Assembly: GCA_958419975.1 (NCBI GenBank)
Contig: CATZIG010000089.1
Location: 1-7,738, forward strand
Length of the DNA stretch: 7,738 nucleotides
Source: an uncultured Collinsella sp.
GTDB lineage: Bacteria; Actinomycetota; Coriobacteriia; Coriobacteriales; Coriobacteriaceae
Reading direction: 5' to 3'
Shown here: positions 1 through 5,652 of the stretch, piece after piece
Layout: each line of letters opens with the position of its first letter
How positions within the stretch are numbered: the stretch's first letter is position 1
Program-made: the position numbers and the translations under genes
The notes under the pieces: model-generated
Told to the model about the DNA's origin: nothing
What the model saw: the letters and a program-made list of their open reading frames with translations, nothing else
Database searches by the model: none

Positions 1-467
1 CGGGCCCCATGCCCACCGAGCTTTCCTATGAGTCCGAGGCTGGCCACACGCTGACCGAGGAGGGCTATGAGTACGGCGTGACCACCGGTCGCCGTCGTCG
101 TTGCGGCTGGTTTGACGGCCCTATCGCCAACTACGCCTCGCGCGTCAACGGCCTCACCGATATCGCCATGACCAAGCTCGACGTGCTTTCGGCTTTCGAC
201 ACCATCAAGGTGTGCGTGGCCTACGACGTCGATGGCGAGCGCTATACCAGCGTGCCCGAGCATCAGGTTCGCTTTGAGCACGCCAAGCCCATCTACGAGG
301 AGCTTCCTGGTTGGAAGTGCGATATCACCGGCTGCCGCAGCTTTGAGGAGCTGCCGCAGGAGGCTCAGGACTACGTGGCGTTTATCGAGGATCTGGCACA
401 CACCCGCGTGACGTTCATTGGCGTTGGCGCTGGTCGCGAGCAGATCATCAACCGATTCTGGAAGTAA
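1..467 (+). CDS. purA: Adenylosuccinate synthetase, C-terminal part (5' end outside window)
   Basis: PurA condenses IMP with aspartate using GTP to give adenylosuccinate, the first committed step to AMP, in the cytosol. Only the last 154 residues are here; the first whole codon is at base 3. Seen directly: GPMPTEL at the window edge, matching the family GPFPTEL motif; the aspartate-binding loop TTGRRRR (bases 81-101) followed by CGWFD; and TKLDVL (171-188), whose Lys and Asp contact the GTP guanine in the E. coli enzyme. The C-terminal block (PIYEELPGW, then VGAGREQII) also follows the family. The ATG at base 9 is internal, because the reading frame is open to the window edge and conserved residues precede it. 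The stop is followed by a hairpin and then purD. No frameshift or missing motif is seen in the visible part. Confidence 0.97.
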   Translation, partial: GPMPTELSYESEAGHTLTEEGYEYGVTTGRRRRCGWFDGPIANYASRVNGLTDIAMTKLDVLSAFDTIKVCVAYDVDGERYTSVPEHQVRFEHAKPIYEELPGWKCDITGCRSFEELPQEAQDYVAFIEDLAHTRVTFIGVGAGREQIINRFWK

Positions 468-489
468 TCGGGACTATTTGGTTATTGCG

Positions 490-536
490 ATATACCCCTT
501 TGCAGCCCGGACGGGCGGCCGAGGGGTATATTTGCT
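490..536 (+). terminator. Hairpin after purA, probable weak intrinsic terminator
   Basis: A perfect 9-bp stem pairs TATACCCCT (491-499) with AGGGGTATA (522-530). It extends by A490-T531 outside and a T500-G521 wobble inside. The loop holds a small second stem, GCCC (505-508) with GGGC (513-516). The following bases, TTTGCTT, are only moderately T-rich, so termination may be partial. The hairpin begins 22 bases after the purA stop and ends about 50 bases before purD. Confidence 0.65.
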
Positions 537-545
537 TGCAAAGGG
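496..545 (+). promoter_or_regulatory. Alternative stem that excludes the purA-purD terminator hairpin
   Basis: CCCTTTGCA (496-504) is the exact reverse complement of TGCAAAGGG (537-545), with a further G505-T536 wobble. This 9-bp stem uses bases 496-499, which are also the inner part of the left arm of the terminator hairpin, so the two structures cannot coexist. It is not followed by a T run, so it looks like an antiterminator rather than a second terminator. Whether it is functional is inference; no ligand or leader peptide is visible. Confidence 0.35.
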
Positions 546-573
546 CTCGCGCGGAGCGGGCCGTTCATCCATA

Positions 574-588
574 GAGGAGGCACCCTTG
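574..588 (+). promoter_or_regulatory. Shine-Dalgarno GAGGAGG setting a TTG start for purD
   Basis: GAGGAGG (574-580) lies five bases before TTG (586-588). There is no ATG or GTG in the purD frame between this site and the conserved GSGGREH motif. The frame is open upstream to an ATG at 418, but that codon lies within purA and has no comparable ribosome site. Confidence 0.8.
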
Positions 589-1890
589 AAGGCGGACACT
601 CAAACCATCGACATCCTGTTGTTGGGCAGCGGCGGCCGCGAGCATGCTTTGGCAGCTAAGCTCGCAGCATCACCGCGCGCCGGCAAGCTCTACATCGCGC
701 CGGGTAACGGCGGCACTGCGAGCTGCGGCGAGAACGTTGTTCTCGACGACTGCGATCCTGCGGCCGTGGCGGCGTTTGCGCAGAGCCACGGATGCGGACT
801 CGTGGTGATTGGCCCCGAGGCTCCGCTCGTGGCGGGCGTGGCCGACGCCGTGCGCGCGGCGGGTATTCCCTGCTTTGGCCCGGGTGCCGAGGGCGCCCAG
901 ATGGAGGGCTCCAAGCTGTTCTCCAAGCAGCTCATGGAGCGTGCCGGTATCCCGACGGCAGCCTACGGCTCGTTTACCGACGAGGCTTCGGCTCTTGCCT
1001 ATGTGCGTGAGCAGGGCGCTCCGCTGGTCGTCAAGGCTGACGGCCTGGCCGCAGGCAAGGGCGTTATCGTGGCGACTGAGCTCGAGCAGGCCGAAGAGGC
1101 CGTGCGCGAGTGTTTTGGCGGCACCTTTGGCGATGCCGGCAATACCGTGGTCATCGAGGAGATGCTCGTTGGTCCTGAGTGCTCGCTGCTGGCCTTTACC
1201 GACGGCAAGACCGTGCGCCCCATGGCCACTTCGCAGGACCACAAGCGTGCGCTCGAGGGCGACAAGGGTCCCAACACCGGTGGCATGGGCGTTTACAGCC
1301 CGGTGCCCATCGTGACTGACGAGGAGCACGCCACGATGGTGGCGGTCATGGAGCAGACCGTGGCCGAGCTCGCTGCCGAGGGCATCGACTACCGCGGCTG
1401 CCTGTATGGCGGCTTTATGCTCACCCCCGCCGGCCCCAAGGTGCTGGAGTTCAACGCCCGCTTTGGCGACCCCGAGACGCAGGTCGTGCTGCCGCGCCTC
1501 AAGAACGACCTGGTCGAGGTTATGCTCGCCTGCGCCAACTGCGAGCTTGATCAGATTGAGCTCGACTGGCGTGACGAGTGGGCCGTGGCTGTTGTTCTGA
1601 CGAGCGCGGGCTATCCCGGCAGCTACGAGAAGGGCAAAGTCATCACCGGCATCGCCGACGCCGAGGCCATGGAGAACGTGACCGTGTACCATGCCGGCAC
1701 CGCCGTGGTGGACGGCCGGCTCGTGACCAACGGCGGCCGCGTGCTTGCCGTGACCGCTCTGGGTGACACGTTCGAGAACGCCCGCAACCTTGCCTACGAG
1801 GCCTGCGAGAAGATTGATTTTGAGGGCAAGACCCTGCGTCACGACATCGGCCTGCGCGCGCTGCGCGGCCGCGACGCCTGGGATGCCTAA
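586..1890 (+). CDS. purD: Phosphoribosylamine--glycine ligase (GAR synthetase)
   Basis: PurD joins phosphoribosylamine and glycine with ATP to make glycinamide ribonucleotide, step two of de novo purine synthesis, in the cytosol. From the TTG start the protein has 434 residues, normal for a monofunctional bacterial PurD. Seen in order: the N-terminal GSGGREH loop (14-20), PGNGGT, the GPEAPL segment, the ATP-grasp stretch KADGLAAGKG (150-159), the block SQDHKRALEGDKGPNTGG, and the metal-binding EFNARFGDPE (288-297), whose Glu288 and Asn290 correspond to the metal ligands of the family. The C-terminal part (RNLAYEAC to RHDIGLRAL) is complete. There is no fused PurM or PurN domain. A Nudix gene follows 21 bases downstream without a terminator, so the two are probably co-transcribed. 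Transcription may be modulated by the hairpins at 490-545. Confidence 0.97.
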   Translation: MKADTQTIDILLLGSGGREHALAAKLAASPRAGKLYIAPGNGGTASCGENVVLDDCDPAAVAAFAQSHGCGLVVIGPEAPLVAGVADAVRAAGIPCFGPGAEGAQMEGSKLFSKQLMERAGIPTAAYGSFTDEASALAYVREQGAPLVVKADGLAAGKGVIVATELEQAEEAVRECFGGTFGDAGNTVVIEEMLVGPECSLLAFTDGKTVRPMATSQDHKRALEGDKGPNTGGMGVYSPVPIVTDEEHATMVAVMEQTVAELAAEGIDYRGCLYGGFMLTPAGPKVLEFNARFGDPETQVVLPRLKNDLVEVMLACANCELDQIELDWRDEWAVAVVLTSAGYPGSYEKGKVITGIADAEAMENVTVYHAGTAVVDGRLVTNGGRVLAVTALGDTFENARNLAYEACEKIDFEGKTLRHDIGLRALRGRDAWDA

Positions 1891-1911
1891 AATCCGAGAG
1901 GAATGAGACGG

Positions 1912-2607
1912 ATGGACGAGAAGAACGAAGAGCTCGTGGACGCGCAGATCGTCGAAGAGGACAGCCGCATGTATGGGCACGCCGAGGGCGAGCCTGGTGG
2001 CGAGGTCGCTGACGAGCCGGCACTGGTGCTGGGCGACGACGACCCGCACGATGCCGAGCTGCACGAGAAGATTCTTTCGGAGGAGTGCGCCTGGAAGGGC
2101 AAGATCCTCGACGTCCACCGTCTTGAGGTTGAGCTGCCCAACGGTCACCGCAGCGCCCGCGATATCGTTCGCCATCCGGGTGCGGCGGCCGTTGTGGCAC
2201 TGACCGAGAGCGGCAAGATCGTACTGGTGCGTCAGTACCGCACCGCCATCGACCGCGTGACGGTCGAGATTCCCGCCGGCAAGCTCGATCCAGGCGAGGA
2301 CCCGCTCGATTGCGCCAAGCGCGAACTGCATGAGGAGACCGGCTTTAGGGCTGGTCGTATTCGCTTTTTGACGTCGATTGTCACGTCCTGCGGTTTTTGC
2401 GATGAGATTATCCACATCTACTTGGCTACCAAGCTCGAGTTTGATGCGCCCAACCCCGATGATGACGAGTTTGTCAACGTGGACCTGGTGCCGCTGCACG
2501 AGCTGATCGACGCCGTACTCGACGGCAAGATCGAAGACGCCAAGACCGTCGTAGGCGCGCTTGCCTGCGACAGCATCGCACACAGGCTGGGCGGAACTGA
2601 GCTTTAA
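1912..2607 (+). CDS. Nudix hydrolase, ADP-ribose pyrophosphatase type
   Basis: Nudix enzymes of this type split ADP-ribose to AMP and ribose 5-phosphate; AMP and PRPP precursor recovery would fit beside purD. The 231-residue protein has a perfect Nudix box: Gly123, five residues, Glu129, seven residues, then RELHEETGF (137-145), matching GX5EX7REUXEEXGU. Upstream features typical of the NudF/YffH group are LVRQYR (105-110) and VEIPAGKL (118-125). The first 50 residues are unusual: about 18 are Asp or Glu and only two are Lys or Arg. The enzyme core seems to begin near LHEKIL (50-55). ATG at 1912 is preferred because GAGAGGA (1896-1902) is correctly spaced for it. An in-frame ATG at 1903 is too close to that site, and a start at residue 20 (1969) cannot be excluded. 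The exact substrate is inferred; another nucleoside-diphosphate sugar is possible. Confidence 0.88.
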   Translation: MDEKNEELVDAQIVEEDSRMYGHAEGEPGGEVADEPALVLGDDDPHDAELHEKILSEECAWKGKILDVHRLEVELPNGHRSARDIVRHPGAAAVVALTESGKIVLVRQYRTAIDRVTVEIPAGKLDPGEDPLDCAKRELHEETGFRAGRIRFLTSIVTSCGFCDEIIHIYLATKLEFDAPNPDDDEFVNVDLVPLHELIDAVLDGKIEDAKTVVGALACDSIAHRLGGTEL

Positions 2608-2618
2608 AAGCGAGAGCG

Positions 2619-2660
2619 ACCCTGGGGCAAACACTACTGATTGTTTTGCCCCAGGGTTTT
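2619..2660 (+). terminator. Strong intrinsic terminator after the Nudix gene
   Basis: A perfect 13-bp stem pairs ACCCTGGGGCAAA (2619-2631) with TTTGCCCCAGGGT (2645-2657) around a 13-base loop. It is followed by TTT and then the T-rich stretch ACGTTGTTGTTTT. It begins 12 bases after the Nudix stop and ends before the ribosome site of the ABC gene, so it separates the purD unit from the exporter unit. Confidence 0.9.
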
Positions 2661-2688
2661 ACGTTGTTGTTTTATCTCCGAGGACTGC

Positions 2689-4461
2689 ATGTTTAGAAGA
2701 TTCTTGTCTTATTACAAGCCCCAGATGGGGCTTTTTGTTGCTGATACTGTTTGTGCTCTGGTGCTTGCCGCCATTGACCTGGCGTTCCCCATTATTCTGC
2801 GCAATTTGACCGGTGGGCTGTTTACTCAGGGTCAGGCTGCCATTATGCAGGCGCTCGGCATGATCGCGGTGGGCTTGGTGCTGATGTATGCCGTCCGCTG
2901 CGCTTGCCGCTACTTTGTGAGCTATTGGGGTCACGTGATGGGCGCGCGCATGGAGTCCAAGATGCGCGAGGACCTGTTTGACCAGTATGAGCGCTTTAGC
3001 TTTGCGTACTTCGACCGCAACAGCTCGGGTGACATGATGAGCCGCGTGGTCAACGACCTGTTCGATATCTGCGAGGCGGCGCACCACGTGCCCGAGTGGA
3101 TCATCATCTGCGGCATCGAGATCATCGGCTCGTTTGTGATCCTCTTTACCATCGCCCCGGTGCTGGCACTCGCCATGGCCGTGGTGACGGCAGCGTTTGC
3201 GGTCATCATGTTTTGGCAGAACATGCGCATGCGCGAGGTCTTTAGCGACAACCGCAAAAAGATCAGCGGCATCAATGCGCAGCTGCAGGATTCGCTGGCG
3301 GGCATGCGCGTGGTCAAGAGCTTTGCCAATGAGGAGACCGAACGCTTCAAGTTCCGCGCCTCAAACAATCGCTATCTTTCGTCCAAGGAGAATATGTATC
3401 ACGCCATGGGCGTCTATACCGCGACGTATGGCCTGCTCTCGGGTGTGCTCTATGTGATCGTGGTACTGCTGGGCGGCTGGCTGGTCGCCCAGGGACAGCT
3501 GCAGGCGGTCGATATGGCGACCTTTGCACTCTATATTTCGCTGTTCTGCACGCCGCTTGAGACGCTCGTCAATTCGGCCGAAACGTATCAGAAGGCTATC
3601 GCCGGCTTTAAGCGTATGGACGAGGTGCTCTCGACCGCGCCGGATATCCAGGACAAGCCGGGCGCTACGGATCTGCAGGTGACTGCCGGCGCCGTGGAGT
3701 ATCACGACGTGTGCTTTAACTACGAGGATGTTGAGCTGGGCGAGGGCGATGCCGACGAGCGTCCCGTTATCGACCATATGGACCTGTCCATCAAGCCCGG
3801 GCAGACCATCGCTTTGGTTGGCCCTTCGGGCGGTGGCAAGTCCACGACCTGTTCGCTGCTGCCGCGCTTTTACGACGTGGCTGCCGGATCCATTAGCATC
3901 GACGGCCAAGATGTGCGTGACGTGACGCAGCATAGCCTGCGTCGTGCCATCGGCCTGGTGCAGCAGGATGTCTATCTGTTTGACGGTACGATTGGCGAGA
4001 ACATCGCCTACGGCAAGCCGGGCGCTACGGCAGGAGAGATCGCCGAGGCCGCCCGTCGCGCCAACATCGATGCCTTTATCGAGTCGCTTCCACAGGGCTA
4101 CGACACCGTGGTGGGCGAGCGCGGCAGCCGTCTTTCGGGCGGACAGAAGCAGCGCGTTGCCATCGCGCGTGTGTTTCTCAAGAACCCCAAGATCCTGATT
4201 TTGGACGAGGCGACGAGTGCTTTGGATAACGAGAGCGAGGAGGCGGTGCAGGAGTCACTCGAAGAACTGGCGCGCGGCCGCACCACGATTATCATCGCCC
4301 ACCGTCTTTCGACCATTAAGCATGCCGATGAGATTGCGACCGTTGAGCATGGTCGCGTTGTGGAGCGTGGCACGCACGAGGAGCTTCTCGCCCGTGGCGG
4401 CACCTATGCCCGTTACTATCGAATGCAGTTCGAAGGTGCGCGTGCGCACGAGCTCGACTGA
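2689..4461 (+). CDS. ABC exporter, transmembrane and ATPase domains fused (half-transporter)
   Basis: The protein exports an unknown substrate (lipid, peptide or drug are all possible) across the cytoplasmic membrane using ATP, and should work as a dimer. The 590 residues match the usual half-exporter length. Six hydrophobic segments lie near 14-37, 51-74, 137-157, 158-177, 241-263 and 275-296. YFDRNSSGDMMSRVVND (107-123) is the typical first intracellular loop. The ATPase domain has A-loop Tyr345, Walker A GPSGGGKS (378-385, Lys384), a Q-loop in LVQQDVYLF, the signature LSGGQ (482-486), Walker B ILILDE with catalytic Glu507, the D-loop SALD and the switch His538. All catalytic residues are intact. 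A short acidic insert (ELGEGDADE, from 349) follows the A-loop. ATG 2689 is chosen because GAGGA (2680-2684) precedes it; in-frame TTG 2641 lies within the terminator hairpin. Only one half-transporter is encoded here, so a homodimer is likely. Family membership is certain, substrate unknown. Confidence 0.95.
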   Translation: MFRRFLSYYKPQMGLFVADTVCALVLAAIDLAFPIILRNLTGGLFTQGQAAIMQALGMIAVGLVLMYAVRCACRYFVSYWGHVMGARMESKMREDLFDQYERFSFAYFDRNSSGDMMSRVVNDLFDICEAAHHVPEWIIICGIEIIGSFVILFTIAPVLALAMAVVTAAFAVIMFWQNMRMREVFSDNRKKISGINAQLQDSLAGMRVVKSFANEETERFKFRASNNRYLSSKENMYHAMGVYTATYGLLSGVLYVIVVLLGGWLVAQGQLQAVDMATFALYISLFCTPLETLVNSAETYQKAIAGFKRMDEVLSTAPDIQDKPGATDLQVTAGAVEYHDVCFNYEDVELGEGDADERPVIDHMDLSIKPGQTIALVGPSGGGKSTTCSLLPRFYDVAAGSISIDGQDVRDVTQHSLRRAIGLVQQDVYLFDGTIGENIAYGKPGATAGEIAEAARRANIDAFIESLPQGYDTVVGERGSRLSGGQKQRVAIARVFLKNPKILILDEATSALDNESEEAVQESLEELARGRTTIIIAHRLSTIKHADEIATVEHGRVVERGTHEELLARGGTYARYYRMQFEGARAHELD

Positions 4462-4480
4462 TTGATATGACAGGAAGTTT

Positions 4481-5446
4481 ATGGCTGACAAGAACCCTTT
4501 GACTCCGGAAGAAGTGACGGAGTTATTCTCCGAAATCGATGCATCCGGCGTCTTGGATCCTACGCTCGCCAAAAAGCGTACCGAGCGCATGCGCGAGAAA
4601 GAGGCCGCCGTCAAGCGCGGTGACAAAGCGGCGCTAGCGCAGCTGCGCAGCGAGGACCGCGCGAGCCAGGCAAAACATATCGACCCGCTGTCCGAGGACG
4701 ATCCTTCGGGCTCGCAGGTGAGCCATACCATTACGAAGACCGCGATGGCCGTGGTCATCGGTATTTTGGTGCTGATCGTGGGCATGCAGATTGGCTACGG
4801 CGTGATGCGTCGCCTGAACACCGCCAACCTGTCCGAGAGCGTTTCGGTCGATACCGTTTCGACCGCGCTGAAGGGCGGCCTTGAGTGGGGCAATGGCTTT
4901 ACGCAGTTCCCGCTCGATTTTACCGTCGATGAAGCCGATGAACGCACGGGCACGGTCGAGGTGACGGTGTTGGACACATCGTCTGCCAACGAGCTCGAGC
5001 TGCTGTCCAACGGGCAGATTCAGGCCGCGGCGCTTGCGACCAACGCGTTGCTCAACGATAAGATCGACCGCGTGGTGTATAACGTTCACGCCTATATCGA
5101 CGAGAATAGCAACATTCAGCACGATTCCTTCTTTGGCATGTTCCCCGCGCGCGGCCACCAGAGCGCCATTTTGACGTTCGTGTGGACCAAGAGCTCATCC
5201 AACGCCACGAGTATCGACTGGAAGATGCGCATCGTGAGTATGGATGACACCATCGCCGAGCGCATTCAGAAGCAGGTGAACTCGGTGTCGTCGTTGATTG
5301 AGGACCCGGTGGTGAGCCAGACCAAGATTGACGAGGAAAAGGCCGAACGTGACCTGGAGCATCGTCTGCATGGCCGCGAGATTTTCCGCGGCGGCAAGCC
5401 CGATCGCACACCGTCCAAACTGCTGGAGCAGGATAAGAAAAAGTAA
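4481..5446 (+). CDS. Unrecognised single-span membrane protein
   Basis: I do not recognise this 321-residue protein. Residues 1-86 are hydrophilic and strongly charged, with a probable helical stretch rich in Lys, Arg and Glu (30-62). One hydrophobic span (about 87-109, AMAVVIGILVLIVGMQIGYG at its core) is followed by Arg110-Arg111. Residues 112-285 look like a folded mixed alpha/beta domain with alternating hydrophobic strands (for example TVEVTVLD and SAILTFVW). The last 40 residues are again charged and end in DKKK. No signal peptide, lipobox, Cys pair or catalytic motif is apparent. The likely topology is a cytoplasmic N terminus with an outside C-terminal domain, though the two arginines after the span leave this uncertain. 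AGGAAG before ATG 4481 is a good ribosome site. The gene starts 19 bases after the ABC gene and ends at a terminator, so it probably shares the exporter transcript; a partner role is inference only. Confidence 0.85.
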   Translation: MADKNPLTPEEVTELFSEIDASGVLDPTLAKKRTERMREKEAAVKRGDKAALAQLRSEDRASQAKHIDPLSEDDPSGSQVSHTITKTAMAVVIGILVLIVGMQIGYGVMRRLNTANLSESVSVDTVSTALKGGLEWGNGFTQFPLDFTVDEADERTGTVEVTVLDTSSANELELLSNGQIQAAALATNALLNDKIDRVVYNVHAYIDENSNIQHDSFFGMFPARGHQSAILTFVWTKSSSNATSIDWKMRIVSMDDTIAERIQKQVNSVSSLIEDPVVSQTKIDEEKAERDLEHRLHGREIFRGGKPDRTPSKLLEQDKKK

Positions 5447-5452
5447 GACGTC

Positions 5453-5492
5453 ATCATCCCGCGTGAGCCACAAGCCCCGCGGGATGATTTTT
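5453..5492 (+). terminator. Intrinsic terminator after the membrane-protein gene
   Basis: A perfect 11-bp stem pairs ATCATCCCGCG (5453-5463) with CGCGGGATGAT (5478-5488) around a 14-base loop, followed by TTTT (5489-5492). It begins seven bases after the stop codon. It closes the exporter unit and insulates the carA leader from upstream transcription. Confidence 0.9.
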
Positions 5493-5615
5493 AATCCTCG
5501 TCCTAGAAAAATCATTATGCATAGAAAGTCATAATTATCATTTCGTAAACATTTCGATGAAATTAACGCCATGAGGCATGCTTACGGTTACAATACCGCG
5601 AGGCCTAACTACACA
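5493..5615 (+). promoter_or_regulatory. AT-rich carA upstream region with a tentative promoter
   Basis: This stretch is markedly richer in A+T than its surroundings and must hold the carA promoter, since a terminator precedes it. The best -10 candidate is TACAAT (5589-5594), five of six matches to TATAAT. Initiation a few bases later would include the whole downstream RNA stem. The nearest -35-like sequence, TTAACG (5563-5568), is 20 bases away, which is too far for a standard promoter, so the assignment is weak. TATCAT (5537-5542) is another -10 candidate. The region also has the palindrome ATAATTAT (5531-5538) and two CATTTCG copies (5539-5545 and 5550-5556), possible operator elements. No coding sequence is supported here. 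Confidence 0.35.
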
Positions 5616-5648
5616 CCTTTAAGCCGGTCCTGTGAGACCGGGAAGGAG
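5616..5648 (+). promoter_or_regulatory. PyrR-binding RNA stem-loop overlapping the carA ribosome site
   Basis: In the RNA, CCTT (5616-5619) can pair with AAGG (5643-5646). A bulge with TAAG (5620-5623) follows, then a perfect 6-bp upper stem, CCGGTC (5624-5629) with GACCGG (5636-5641), closing the six-base loop CTGTGA. The sequence GTCCTGTGAGAC fits the PyrR-binding consensus as I recall it (UCCNGNGAGR). The lower stem contains the Shine-Dalgarno GAAGGAG (5642-5648), four bases before ATG 5653. No terminator lies between the element and the gene. The likely mechanism is therefore PyrR bound with UMP/UTP blocking ribosome access, as described for mycobacterial pyr mRNA, not attenuation as in Bacillus. 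The structure is seen; PyrR control is inference from the match and the gene. Confidence 0.82.
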
Positions 5649-5652
5649 AACT

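Noticed and set aside
418..585. Upstream extension of purD to an ATG inside purA
   Set aside because: It would overlap the purA end, read through the intergenic hairpin, and add residues unlike any PurD; the TTG at 586 has a strong ribosome site.
670..2634. A 654-codon open frame on the - strand across purD and the Nudix gene
   Set aside because: It lies antisense to two well-conserved genes, has no recognisable domain, and its His/Ala/Leu/Val-rich composition is what G/C-biased third positions give on the opposite strand.
2641..2688. TTG start for the ABC exporter
   Set aside because: The codon lies in the terminator hairpin without a ribosome site; ATG 2689 has GAGGA in front and gives the normal family N terminus.
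5632..5652. GTG start for carA seven codons upstream
   Set aside because: The codon is in the loop of the PyrR-type stem and has no ribosome site; ATG 5653 has GAAGGAG at proper spacing.
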